NCBI RefSeq assembly: GCF_004005845.1
Contig: NZ_SADE01000004.1
Span: 186,001 to 250,000 of the forward strand
DNA length: 64,000 bases
Origin: Hwanghaeella grinnelliae
Lineage (GTDB): Bacteria > Pseudomonadota > Alphaproteobacteria > UBA8366 > Aestuariispiraceae
Direction: 5' to 3'
Every line of letters begins with the position of its first letter. The stretch's first letter is position 1. The notes under the pieces are model-generated. The model worked only from the letters and a program-made list of their open reading frames with translations. It had not been told where the DNA came from and made no database searches. Of this stretch, positions 38,489 to 47,578 are shown piece after piece. A program made the position numbers and the translations under genes.

Positions 38489-38809
38489 TCACCCGAACTG
38501 AGCCAAGTGCTTTGTTAGGATCGTGTCCCATTTAGGGTGAGGCGCCGAATACTCAACAGCCAATTTATTCTCAACGGTTCTGACGACAGTGCCGTTCGAG
38601 GCGATATAGGTATCGTCCCCGTTCACGTCGACCACGAAATGAAAGTTGATTCCCTGGCCGGCGACCATCCAATCGGGTGCCTTTGCCATCAGGAAGCCGG
38701 TCACCGAAATATCTTCTATTTCATAGACTTCACCATCGACCAAAACACGGATTGTGTAGGTGCGCCGTCGTTCGTGCTGACGCCCACGTTGTTGTCCGTC
38801 GATATTCAT
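38489..38809 (-). CDS. PilZ domain protein
   Basis: A 106-residue single-domain protein. The cyclic di-GMP site is visible as the arginine cluster HERRRTYTIR (about 13-22) and DISVTGFL (about 33-40, the D/N-x-S-x-x-G motif). It should bind cyclic di-GMP and relay it by protein contact. It converges on the radical SAM gene with 30 bases between the stops and is not obviously part of that system. Confidence 0.87.
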   Translation of the reverse strand: MNIDGQQRGRQHERRRTYTIRVLVDGEVYEIEDISVTGFLMAKAPDWMVAGQGINFHFVVDVNGDDTYIASNGTVVRTVENKLAVEYSAPHPKWDTILTKHLAQFG

Positions 38810-39029
38810 GATGCCGTACCTGTCTTCCGGGGAGTGAGGACGAATGCGGCAAATTCCTTCGACTGCGAAGACGTGGGATCTCTGCGCGCGGCACTACCTG
38901 GATAGTATCGCTCATGTGCGGGTGCGCAAGGCGCTGGGTAGGGATGTCGAGGAAAAGCTTCGATGCTCTGCGTTAAAAAAAACGCTGGTGTTCCTTAGTC
39001 GGGAAATGCGGCGGTGGCGCGGGACTTCT

Positions 39030-39845
39030 TCAGGCTTTTTGCCAGGTTTCCTTCATTTCCGCATCAAGCCTGCGGTGCCGCTGCAGGCTATCCTCGGCGA
39101 GGTCTTCGACGGCCGGGCGCTCGGGCCGGAAAGACTGAAAGCGGTCTTCGCCCCTAACCAACATGGCGGTTTCCGTTTGGCTGACGGTTTGACGTGCTTC
39201 CGGCGTTATGAACTGGGCGTTCAAACCGATCCGCCGGTCGTCGCTGCGGTTCGGAAGCGACGCGTGCAAGGTCCAGCCATGGTGGAACGACGCCTGACCC
39301 GGCAGAAGCGGAACGAGAACGGCGTTCTCCTCTCCGACATCGGTCACTTCCTGTCCGCGGGCAAGAACGTTGTTCGGGTCATGGCGGTCCGTATGGGCCT
39401 GTTTGCCGGCCCGGTGGCTGCCGGGAACCATCCGCATGCAGCCGCTTTCTTCCGTCGCGGGTGACAGGGCCAGCCACATCGAAACCTGGTCACCACCCGC
39501 CAACCCCCAATAGGTCAGGTCCTGGTGCCAACTGACGAAACTGGGGCTATGCGGCTCCTTCACGATATAGGTTACATCAAGCAAAAGGATGTCCGGACCG
39601 ATCAAGGCTTCCACCGCATCCAAGACCGCCGGCGTGGTCGCCAACTCCAATGGAGAGGTGAGGATCGTATGGACCTTGCTCACGTAGTGAAGCGGCCCAC
39701 CATAGGCCGCTTCCGCCCGTTCGAACCGGGTGCGGTGACGCGCTGCGTCCGCCACTGAGAGAACCGATACGCCACCGACGAAACCGTCTCGGCGATAATT
39801 TTCGGCCAGCAGGGTAGGTGGGATTGCGGGCTGTAACGATGGCAT
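39030..39845 (-). CDS. Phytanoyl-CoA dioxygenase (PhyH) family protein
   Basis: The ATG at 39845, with a GGAAG site, gives 271 residues; a GTG five codons upstream is less likely. The iron(II)/2-oxoglutarate facial triad is visible: His107 and Asp109 in SWHQDLTYW, a distal His in FHHGWTLHAS, and an Arg in RRIGLNAQF for 2-oxoglutarate. Bacterial members hydroxylate small molecules (for example ectoine, halogenation-like reactions); the substrate is unknown. Confidence 0.88.
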   Translation of the reverse strand: MPSLQPAIPPTLLAENYRRDGFVGGVSVLSVADAARHRTRFERAEAAYGGPLHYVSKVHTILTSPLELATTPAVLDAVEALIGPDILLLDVTYIVKEPHSPSFVSWHQDLTYWGLAGGDQVSMWLALSPATEESGCMRMVPGSHRAGKQAHTDRHDPNNVLARGQEVTDVGEENAVLVPLLPGQASFHHGWTLHASLPNRSDDRRIGLNAQFITPEARQTVSQTETAMLVRGEDRFQSFRPERPAVEDLAEDSLQRHRRLDAEMKETWQKA

Positions 39846-39980
39846 GGCAGGCTTCCACACAAGCTGTGTTGAACCAAGGAAGTCTTCCGCGGAACGGTGC
39901 CGGATTGGAATGCAGTTTTTCTCGCCGGGGGGGAACGTGGAGTTTCGGTGGGGCTGCCAAGAAGTGCCCCACTGTTCGGG

Positions 39981-40016
39981 AAAAAATCAGCCCGGGCCGT
40001 TGCGGCGGCTCCGGGC
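39981..40016 (-). terminator. Rho-independent terminator of nrdAB
   Basis: On the minus strand the arms 40016-40006 and 39999-39990 form a ten-pair GC-rich stem with one bulged A and a six-base loop, followed by TGATTTTTT. It lies about 90 bases after the nrdB stop. Confidence 0.85.
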
Positions 40017-40104
40017 CAGTCGCGGCGACGCGTGCCGCTTTGGTACAGGGGTCAATTCACAGCGGGATTGTCGCCAGGGATACGACCCCAACACATTCCC
40101 ATGA

Positions 40105-41064
40105 TCAGTCGAAAGCCTCGTCCCACGTACCCTGCGTGGAGGCCCTGGAATATTCCGTGGAGCGGTTTTCGAAAAAGTTCGTGTGTTCCACGCCGTTCAA
40201 CATTTCGTCCATCCAGCGCAGCGGATTGCGCTCCGCCCCATACATCGGGTTCAGGCCAAGTTGCGTCAGCCGACGGTCTGCGATGTAGCGGATGTACTGC
40301 TTCACCTCATCCGCCGACAGACCCTTTACCGGGCCAAGTTCGAAAGCCAGGTCGATGAAGGCGTCTTCATGATCGACGATCGTATTGCAGGCGACATACA
40401 GGTCGCGTTCGAATTCCTCGGTCCAGACTTCCGGGTTCTCACTGACGAAGGTGCGGAACAGTTTGATGATGGACTGTGTGTGCAGCGTTTCGTCGCGCAC
40501 GGACCAACTGACGATCTGCCCCATGCCCTTCATCTTGTTGAACCGCGGGAAGTTCATCAGCATGGCGAAGCTGGCGAAAAGCTGCAGCCCTTCGGTGAAG
40601 GCGCCGAAGACCGCCATGGTTTTGGCGATGTCTTCCTTGGTGCCGACGCCCCATTGCTGCATGTAGTCGTACTTGTCCTTCATCGCCTTGTAGTCGAGGA
40701 AGGCGTGATATTCCGTCTCGGGCATGCCGATCGTATCGAGCAGGTGACTATAGGCCGCGACATGGATCGTCTCCGTATTGGAGAAGGCGGCCAGCATCAT
40801 CTGTACTTCGGTCGGTTGGATGACACGGGAATAGTGCCGCATGTAGCAGTTGTTCACTTCCACATCGGCTTGGGTGAAGAAGCGGAAAATCTGCGACAGC
40901 AGGTTCCGTTCCCCCTCGGTCAGGGTCTTGTGCCAATCCTTGACGTCATCCGCCAGCGGGACTTCTTCCGGCAGCCAGTGAATGCGCTGCTGGGTCAGCC
41001 AGGCTTCATAGGCCCACGGATAGTTGAACGGCTTGTATACCGGGCTGGCATCCAACAAAGACAT
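40105..41064 (-). CDS. nrdB: Ribonucleotide reductase class Ia beta subunit
   Basis: NrdB holds the diiron-tyrosyl radical used by NrdA to reduce ribonucleotides. The 319 residues contain Asp67 (FFTQADVEV), Glu98 and His101 (TETIHVAAYSHLL) as iron ligands and Tyr105 as the likely radical site, then the second Glu and ExxH set (FTEGLQ, RDETLHTQ). The C-terminus TWDEAFD is the peptide that docks onto NrdA. A GAGGGAG site precedes the ATG. It follows nrdA by 67 bases. Confidence 0.96.
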   Translation of the reverse strand: MSLLDASPVYKPFNYPWAYEAWLTQQRIHWLPEEVPLADDVKDWHKTLTEGERNLLSQIFRFFTQADVEVNNCYMRHYSRVIQPTEVQMMLAAFSNTETIHVAAYSHLLDTIGMPETEYHAFLDYKAMKDKYDYMQQWGVGTKEDIAKTMAVFGAFTEGLQLFASFAMLMNFPRFNKMKGMGQIVSWSVRDETLHTQSIIKLFRTFVSENPEVWTEEFERDLYVACNTIVDHEDAFIDLAFELGPVKGLSADEVKQYIRYIADRRLTQLGLNPMYGAERNPLRWMDEMLNGVEHTNFFENRSTEYSRASTQGTWDEAFD

Positions 41065-41131
41065 GGCACTTTCACTCCCTCGTCACCGGGCCGTTATCGC
41101 GGATGCGCGGCCGGCGCCCTGAAACCTGCCT

Positions 41132-43171
41132 CTATTGGCAGGCCAGGCATTCCTCGTAATCGTTCGTATTCTCTTGCATGTCGGCGGGCCGTTCGTTGCC
41201 GTTGACCCGGCCCATCAAGGGCACCGCGGCAACGCCGCTTTCAGGCCGCGGGCCATGCTCCGCACCTGCTTCCGCACGCTGGATCGATTTGGACCTGCAG
41301 TAGTACAAGCTCTTCACGCCCTTCTTCCAAGCCTGATAGTGGACCTGATGCAGGTCCCGCTTGTGGACGTTCGCGGGCAGGAAGACGTTTATCGACTGGG
41401 CCTGGCAGATGAAGGGCGCGCGGTCGGCGGCATGTTCGATGACCCAACGCTGATCCAGTTCGAAGGCGGTCTTGAAGACGTCCTTTTCCTCATCGGTCAG
41501 GAAGTCCAGATGTTGGACGGACCCTTCATGGACCGAGATGGAAGACCACGTGTCGTCGTCGTCACGGCCTTTTTCCTGCAGCAGCTGCTTCAGATACTTG
41601 TTCCGGACGTTGAACGACCCGGACAGCGTCTTATGCGTATAGGAATTGGCGGCGGTCGGCTCAATTCCCGGGCTGGTCCCGCCGCAGATGATCGAGATTG
41701 ACGCGGTCGGTGCGATGGCCAGCTTGTTGGAGAAACGCTCCATGATGCCGTAATCGGCGGCATCCGGGCAGGCGCCGCGTTCTTCGGCAAGCACGACACT
41801 GGCAACGTCCGCCTGTTCGCGGATGTGCTTGTGCATTTTCTTGTTCCACACCTTCGCCATGACGCCCTCGAAGGGGATGCCCTTGGCTTGCAGGAAGCTG
41901 TGGAAACCCATCACGCCCAGGCCGACGGACCGTTCGCGCATCGCTGAATACTTAGCGCGCGCGAAATCGTCCGGCGCGGTGTCGATGAAGTCCTGAATGA
42001 CATTGTCCAGGAACCGCATGACATCCGGGATGAACTGTTCTTCCCCTTCCCAAGCCTCGTAGTTTTCGAGATTGAGGGAGGAGAGGCAGCATACCGCTGT
42101 GCGGTCCTGGCCGAACCGGTCGATACCCGTCGGCAATGTTATCTCGGAGCACAGGTTGCTGGTCTTGACCTGCAAGCCCTGAAGCTTCTGATGCTCCGGC
42201 AGGTTCCGGTTCACATGGTCGATGTTGATGATATAGGGCTCACCCGTTTCGATCCGGGCGTTCAGAAGTCGGACCCACAAATCGCGGGCGCGGACTTTCC
42301 TGACCACCGACCTGTCCTTCGGGCTGGTAAGGGCCCATTCACCGTCTTCCTCGACCGCGCGCATGAAATCGTCCGGGACCAGCACGCCGTGATGCAGGTT
42401 CAGCGCCTTGCGGTTGGGGTCGCCGCCGGTCGGGCGGCGGATCTCGATGAACTCCTCGATCTCCGGATGCCATATCGGCAGATAGACCGCTGCCGATCCA
42501 CGGCGCAGCGATCCCTGACTGATCGCCAAGGTCAGCGAATCCATGACGCGGATGAAGGGAACGACACCGGACGTCTTGCCGTTGCGGCCGACAGTCTCGC
42601 CGATCGAACGCAGATTGCCCCAATAGCTGCCGATACCGCCGCCGCGTGCCGCCAGCCAGACATTCTCCGTCCACAGGCCGACGATACCTTCCAAGCTGTC
42701 TTCCGTTTCGTTCAGAAAGCAGGAGATCGGCAGTCCACGTTTCGTGCCGCCATTCGACAGGACGGGGGTGGCCGGCATAAACCATAGGTTGGATATGTAG
42801 TCGTAGAGTCGCTGCGCATGATCCGAGTCGTCCGCATAGTGCATGGCGACCCGCGCAAACAAGTCCTGATAGGTCTCGCCCGGCAACAGATAACGGTCTT
42901 TCAGCGTTTCCTTGCCGAAAGCCGTCAGCAAGGAATCGCGTGAATTGTCGACATGGACGCGGATTCCGCGTTCGTTCTGTTTTAACTCACGCGTCTCGCC
43001 GGGCAGCTCATCGTCATGGGCATGCGCCGGATCGGCGGAGGAATCGGATTCCTCGATCAGCAGATCGGCCGTTTCCATCGCGAGGGCTTCGGCCTCGCTG
43101 TCGGTGCCGGGGGTATCGCCTTTCGCGGCGGTACGTGTTTGCTGAAACGATTCTGTTATTCCGTCAGGCAC
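41132..43171 (-). CDS. nrdA: Ribonucleotide reductase class Ia alpha subunit
   Basis: NrdA reduces ribonucleoside diphosphates for DNA synthesis. The 679 residues start from GTG after AGAGGGG. Active-site cysteines are visible in GLPISCFLNE, SNLCSEI and CCLSSLNLENY, and the redox-shuttle pair is at the C-terminus (ECLACQ). Allosteric specificity and radical-transfer regions are normal. The N-terminal ATP-cone domain, the usual dATP off-switch, is absent: after about 70 low-complexity acidic residues the catalytic core begins at TLKDRYLLPGETYQDL. The upstream region carries NrdR and DnaA boxes. Confidence 0.96.
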   Translation of the reverse strand: MPDGITESFQQTRTAAKGDTPGTDSEAEALAMETADLLIEESDSSADPAHAHDDELPGETRELKQNERGIRVHVDNSRDSLLTAFGKETLKDRYLLPGETYQDLFARVAMHYADDSDHAQRLYDYISNLWFMPATPVLSNGGTKRGLPISCFLNETEDSLEGIVGLWTENVWLAARGGGIGSYWGNLRSIGETVGRNGKTSGVVPFIRVMDSLTLAISQGSLRRGSAAVYLPIWHPEIEEFIEIRRPTGGDPNRKALNLHHGVLVPDDFMRAVEEDGEWALTSPKDRSVVRKVRARDLWVRLLNARIETGEPYIINIDHVNRNLPEHQKLQGLQVKTSNLCSEITLPTGIDRFGQDRTAVCCLSSLNLENYEAWEGEEQFIPDVMRFLDNVIQDFIDTAPDDFARAKYSAMRERSVGLGVMGFHSFLQAKGIPFEGVMAKVWNKKMHKHIREQADVASVVLAEERGACPDAADYGIMERFSNKLAIAPTASISIICGGTSPGIEPTAANSYTHKTLSGSFNVRNKYLKQLLQEKGRDDDDTWSSISVHEGSVQHLDFLTDEEKDVFKTAFELDQRWVIEHAADRAPFICQAQSINVFLPANVHKRDLHQVHYQAWKKGVKSLYYCRSKSIQRAEAGAEHGPRPESGVAAVPLMGRVNGNERPADMQENTNDYEECLACQ

Positions 43172-43204
43172 GGCCTAGTTCCCCTCTGCTCTCCACTCAA
43201 CCCG

Positions 43205-43213
43205 TTATCCACA
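43205..43213 (+). promoter_or_regulatory. Perfect DnaA box 1 upstream of nrdA
   Basis: TTATCCACA is an exact DnaA 9-mer, 34-42 bases upstream of the nrdA start, inside the predicted leader. Confidence 0.7.
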
Positions 43214-43286
43214 ATCGGTGCCCACCGGAGACCGGCAATTTAGGGCCGTTTTCCCAGGTTTTCCCCGGGATTCACAGGTTCAAGGC

Positions 43287-43295
43287 TGTGGATAA
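43287..43295 (-). promoter_or_regulatory. Perfect DnaA box 2 upstream of nrdA
   Basis: TGTGGATAA is the exact complement of the DnaA 9-mer, inverted relative to box 1 and 73 bases from it. Two DnaA boxes also control nrdAB in E. coli. Confidence 0.7.
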
Positions 43296-43306
43296 TTCCG
43301 CGTCGC

Positions 43307-43322
43307 CCACAATATCCTGTGG
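43307..43322. promoter_or_regulatory. NrdR box 1
   Basis: CCACAATATCCTGTGG is a near-perfect 16-base dyad of the NrdR type (ACAC-AT-rich-TGTGT pattern). It lies just downstream of the predicted nrdA transcription start. Confidence 0.7.
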
Positions 43323-43338
43323 CCCCTTCATTATGTCG

Positions 43339-43354
43339 ATCAAGATATAGCGAT
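43339..43354. promoter_or_regulatory. NrdR box 2
   Basis: Read on the minus strand this is ATCGCTATATCTTGAT, whose core CTATATCTTG fits the NrdR consensus. Its centre is 32 bases from box 1, the usual tandem spacing of about three helical turns, and it covers the predicted -10 box. Confidence 0.65.
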
Positions 43355-43370
43355 CTCCAAAATGTGTCAA
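43342..43370 (-). promoter_or_regulatory. nrdA promoter
   Basis: On the minus strand TTGACA (43370-43365) is followed after 17 bases by TATCTT (43347-43342). The start would be near 43335, giving a leader of about 160 bases. Confidence 0.6.
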
Positions 43371-43613
43371 AATGGTTTCTGTGAAATATTTCGGCGAAGT
43401 TTTGATTTCCTCAGACTGATGCGGATATGCATCGGTAGGGCCATTTGATGTACCGGAAGAGACCGGCACAGGGCTTGTTTTAAGAACGAAAAATTCCCTG
43501 TTCGCGTATTACCGGTTGCCTCCAAAGGACCCTCGTACCACCATGCCGCCTGCCCGTGGCGCACGCCGGACGGAACCCCGAAACGGCTACATTGATCTTA
43601 GGAACTTCGGAAC

Positions 43614-44423
43614 ATGTGTGGGCGATTCTCGCTGACCACTCCAGTAGAAGGCATTCGCCGTCTTTTCGGATTTTCTCAAATTCCGAACCTTCCGGCGCGC
43701 TTCAATATTGCCCCGACCCAAGCCGTGCTGAACGTAAGGGCGTCAAACCCCGGACAGGCGGGCGGGGCAATGCCCACCAGTCAGGGGACCGATGGTGTCC
43801 GCGATGCCTTCCTGGCGCGCTGGGGGTTGATTCCCTCTTGGGCGAAAGATCCCGCGATCGGCGCGAAAATGATCAATGCACGGGCCGAAACGATTACCGA
43901 GAAACCCGCATTCCGTGCGGCCTTCCGCCGCCGGCGCTGCCTTATCCCTGCTGACAGTTTCTATGAATGGAAGACGATTGCAGGGGCCAAGCAGGCCTTC
44001 CGGATAACCTTCGACGACGGCGAGCCGTTCGCCTTTGCTGCTCTGTGGGAAGATTGGCAGGGTGCGGATGGCAGCGAGTTAGAGACCTGCACGATCGTGA
44101 CGACCGACGCCATTCCCGCGATTGAAGAGATTCACCACCGGATGCCGGTTATCCTGGACCAAGAAGGTTTCGAGACCTGGCTGACAGGGTCGGATGAAGC
44201 GGCACAGAAACTGTTGCGGCCCTATGCGGGGCCCCGCCGCTTGATGTCGGGACCGATCAGCAATCGCGTCAACAATGTCAGGAACGATGGGCCTGAGCTT
44301 TGGGATCCGGTGCCCTTGCCCGAAGAAGGGACGGCTGCAGCCACTACAAATAACGATGCGTCAGGGGCGGCGGATACGGCAGGATCGGCAAAGGCAGACA
44401 AGGGTCAGCTATCGCTGTTCTGA
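43614..44423 (+). CDS. SOS response-associated peptidase (SRAP/YedK)
   Basis: SRAP proteins form a thiazolidine crosslink with abasic sites in single-stranded DNA and shield them. After removal of Met, Cys2 in MCGRFSLTTP is the crosslinking residue; NARAET, ADSFYEWK and HHRMPV supply the Asn, Glu and His of the active site. Residues 1-225 form the domain; the last 45 are a low-complexity Ala/Thr-rich tail. No LexA-type GTTC-N7-GTTC box was found upstream. The 3' end overlaps the convergent TAXI gene by 19 bases. The 442-base spacer before it also carries the nrdA control region. Confidence 0.93.
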   Translation: MCGRFSLTTPVEGIRRLFGFSQIPNLPARFNIAPTQAVLNVRASNPGQAGGAMPTSQGTDGVRDAFLARWGLIPSWAKDPAIGAKMINARAETITEKPAFRAAFRRRRCLIPADSFYEWKTIAGAKQAFRITFDDGEPFAFAALWEDWQGADGSELETCTIVTTDAIPAIEEIHHRMPVILDQEGFETWLTGSDEAAQKLLRPYAGPRRLMSGPISNRVNNVRNDGPELWDPVPLPEEGTAAATTNNDASGAADTAGSAKADKGQLSLF

Positions 44424-45505
44424 ACCTTCGCTTTCGATTGCACGGCGTCTTCCGGCGGTGTTTCCAGGGTGTTGCGGCTTTTGTCCCCGGCATCCCTGTA
44501 ATAGGTGGCGGAACCTGGATGAAGCGGAATCCCGATGGACCAGGCGCCACGGGATTCGTCGGCGAATTTCGCATCGGGTGAGTTGCGTTCGTAAATCCGG
44601 CGCGTATCGCCACGCCACAACGCCCGCGTGATCTTACGAATCAATTCTTCCGGCTGGCGCGCCAGGGTTACCCATTTCGCACTGATGCTGATGCTCGTCG
44701 TCGGCTGGGTCTGTCCAAAGACGCCCGCCGGAATTTCAGCCGTCGTGATGAAGGGATATTGATTATAGAGCTGCTCCAGCTCGGCCCCCTCTATCGACAA
44801 CAGACGTAGCGGCACTTCCTGGTTCAGATCCTTGATGACCTGGTCGCTTGCAGCGCCGATATGGAAAAACGCATCAATCTGTCCGGCTGCCAGGGCATCT
44901 GCTGCCGGGCCTGGTTTTAGGTAGCTCTCGTCGATTTGTTCGAGCGAAATTCCATAGACATCCAGTACGTTCACGGCTGTCGACAGGGCGCCGGACCCCT
45001 CGGTGCCCAATGACACTCTCTTGCCCGCCAGATCGGTGATGGATTCGATGCCCGAATCCGCGTCGACCACGATGTAGAGTACGAAGGAAATCAGATTGGC
45101 GATGATTCGAAGGTCTTCGACCGGGAATAGGTCGCTGAAAGGTCCGCCGCCCGTATAGGCCCAATATGCGATGTCCGAGGGGACGATGGCCGATTCCAAA
45201 TCACCGTCCAACATGGAACGGACCGCGGATAGTCCGCTTTCCGTCGATTGCGCGACGGCGATAAGACCGGGAACGCCACAAACCCTGGCCGCGTCGCAAG
45301 CGGGGCTGCGCGGCGGTTTGCTGATGCCTGCGGAGATGGCGGTGCCCAGAGCGTAGGATGCCGTGGCCGTTGGGCCTGTGCCGATACGGAAGAAGGTCAG
45401 GCCGGCTTCTGCTGCTTGGGCCATGCCTATCCTGCCGCCACCCGACAACATTGCCGCGACGAGCAAGAAAGCCGCGATCGGCAAGCGGGCGGGAACCGTG
45501 ATCAT
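44405..45505 (-). CDS. TAXI family TRAP transporter solute-binding protein
   Basis: I chose the ATG at 45505 because a signal peptide follows directly (RLPIAAFLLVAAMLSGGG, cleavage likely after AQA near residue 32); 366 residues. FFRIGTGPTATASYALGTAIS, the opening of the TAXI domain, and ANLISFVLYIVVDADSGI, DLAGKRVSLGTEGSG and AGQIDAFFHIGA follow the family pattern. TAXI proteins bind organic acids such as glutamate or 2-oxoglutarate in the periplasm and feed a fused TRAP permease. No such permease is next to it, so this is an orphan binding protein, either serving a distant permease or a sensor. Confidence 0.87.
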   Translation of the reverse strand: MITVPARLPIAAFLLVAAMLSGGGRIGMAQAAEAGLTFFRIGTGPTATASYALGTAISAGISKPPRSPACDAARVCGVPGLIAVAQSTESGLSAVRSMLDGDLESAIVPSDIAYWAYTGGGPFSDLFPVEDLRIIANLISFVLYIVVDADSGIESITDLAGKRVSLGTEGSGALSTAVNVLDVYGISLEQIDESYLKPGPAADALAAGQIDAFFHIGAASDQVIKDLNQEVPLRLLSIEGAELEQLYNQYPFITTAEIPAGVFGQTQPTTSISISAKWVTLARQPEELIRKITRALWRGDTRRIYERNSPDAKFADESRGAWSIGIPLHPGSATYYRDAGDKSRNTLETPPEDAVQSKAKVQNSDS

Positions 45506-45587
45506 ATCGATGTCTGGTATATTGCGATGCGGCGAAGTCTGCGCCTTTAACACCACAGCGTCAATGTCGGGTGGCGCGAATTCCGAA

Positions 45588-46586
45588 TCACGCCGGCGCT
45601 TCGTAGCATCCTGCGATCGTGGCGCGCATTTTTACAATTGCATAGAGCATGTCGATGGCCGGTGTTTCTATGCCCATATGGCCGCCAAGTTCCGAAACGA
45701 CACCAAGGATGGCGTCCAATTCTATGGGGCGGGCCTTGTCGAAGTCCTGCAGCATGGAAGTTCGAAAATCACCCAGCTCCGCGCCTTCGACCAGACGGTC
45801 CTCGATCGTCATGGAAAAGCTGACGCCGACCGCTTTTGCGACGGCTTCCGTCTCTTGCATGATCCGTCGGCTGACATCGGATACATGGGGGTCTTTGCAG
45901 ATCTGCTCCATCGTTCCCATGGTCGCTACCGAAAGGGGGTTGGAGTGAACATTGCCCCAAAGCTTGGTCCAGACAGCCGCGCGAATGTCGTCCACGACGG
46001 GTGCATCGAACCCGGACTTGGACAGCAATTCGGAAACTGTCCGGGCCATGGTCGCGTTTGCCCCTCCGGCATCGCCGATCAGCAGTGTCTTTGGCCCGAT
46101 CGTATCCACCCGTCCCGGTTCCGGGATTGAGGCTGCCAGATAGACCACAGCGCCGAGAACCTGTTCGACCGGGATCAACCGGTTTATGCGACCGGACGGA
46201 TCACAACTGGCGAGGTCGAGCCCGGCGATAGCTTGGGTTTGCGGGGTGGAAAGACCTTTGCAGTACCACCAAGGGATTCCATTGATTGCCGGCATTACCA
46301 GGGTTTCAGGCCCGATCAAGGGTGCGATAGAGGGCAGGGCGCCAACGATTTGATGCGCCTTCGTAGTGAGGATGACGAGGTCTTGCGGTCCGACCGACAC
46401 AGGGTCGTCCGACGCAGCGAGGGGAACGGTGAAATCGGCGCCTTCGAATTTGACTGTCAGCCCCTTGGCATTGACAGCGTCAAGCATCGGGCCGCGGGCG
46501 ATCAAGGTCGGGCTTAACCCGGCGCGGGCCATCATGCCCGCCACGAAACAGCCGATCGCGCCGGCGCCGAAAACTGCGATTTTCAC
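45588..46586 (-). CDS. Ketopantoate reductase family protein
   Basis: A 332-residue protein with the 6-phosphogluconate dehydrogenase-like fold: GAGAIGCFVAG nucleotide loop at 7-17, TTKAHQ with the catalytic Lys near 76, PAINGIPWW, and VWTKLWGNVHSNPLS with the Asn and the Glu-bearing helix after it. It fits PanE/ApbA, which makes pantoate for coenzyme A with NADPH. Paralogues with other 2-keto acid substrates are common, so the biosynthetic role is not certain. PanB and PanC are not in the window. Confidence 0.85.
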   Translation of the reverse strand: MKIAVFGAGAIGCFVAGMMARAGLSPTLIARGPMLDAVNAKGLTVKFEGADFTVPLAASDDPVSVGPQDLVILTTKAHQIVGALPSIAPLIGPETLVMPAINGIPWWYCKGLSTPQTQAIAGLDLASCDPSGRINRLIPVEQVLGAVVYLAASIPEPGRVDTIGPKTLLIGDAGGANATMARTVSELLSKSGFDAPVVDDIRAAVWTKLWGNVHSNPLSVATMGTMEQICKDPHVSDVSRRIMQETEAVAKAVGVSFSMTIEDRLVEGAELGDFRTSMLQDFDKARPIELDAILGVVSELGGHMGIETPAIDMLYAIVKMRATIAGCYEAPA

Positions 46587-46614
46587 TCTTTTACCTCGTC
46601 GTCATGGTTACTTC

Positions 46615-46679
46615 GGCCCTTGTTCTTCGGCCCATGTTGCTTCGGCCTGGCTGTTTCGGAACAGGCGTTCCGAAAACAG
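46615..46679. repeat. Triple TTCGGCC repeat and dyad upstream of the ketopantoate reductase gene
   Basis: Between 46610 and 46650 the heptamer TTCGGCC recurs three times at about 14-15 base steps. It is followed by an inverted repeat with arms TTTCGGAAC at 46654-46662 and GTTCCGAAA at 46667-46675, extended by CTG/CAG with one bulged A. The position, 30-90 bases upstream of the gene on the minus strand, suits a promoter-operator region. Confidence 0.5.
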
Positions 46680-46694
46680 GGGGCTAAACGGGTA

Positions 46695-46727
46695 CGGGCG
46701 AACGCAGCAAAAAGCTACGTCCGCCCG
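46695..46727. terminator. 14-base stem-loop after aapP
   Basis: Arms 46695-46708 and 46714-46727 pair at all 14 positions (two G-T) with an AAAAA/TTTTT loop. It lies 60-90 bases after the aapP stop on the minus strand. There is no T tract after it, so it may stabilise or process the aap transcript rather than end it alone. Confidence 0.5.
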
Positions 46728-46786
46728 CCCTCAAGCCAGACCTCCCCTCTGCATTACGAGGGAGCCAGCTGCCATGTGGCTACGAC

Positions 46787-47560
<774 letters not shown>

Positions 47561-47578
47561 AATTAAACCCTCCAAATC

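Noticed and set aside
38844-39464. A 206-codon plus-strand frame
   Set aside because: Mostly antisense to the PhyH gene, whose iron ligands and ribosome binding site are clear on the minus strand.
43440-43613. GAAC/GTTC motifs upstream of the SRAP gene considered as a LexA box
   Set aside because: No GTTC-N7-GTTC or comparable spacing is present; the nearest pairs are 11-12 or 4 bases apart.
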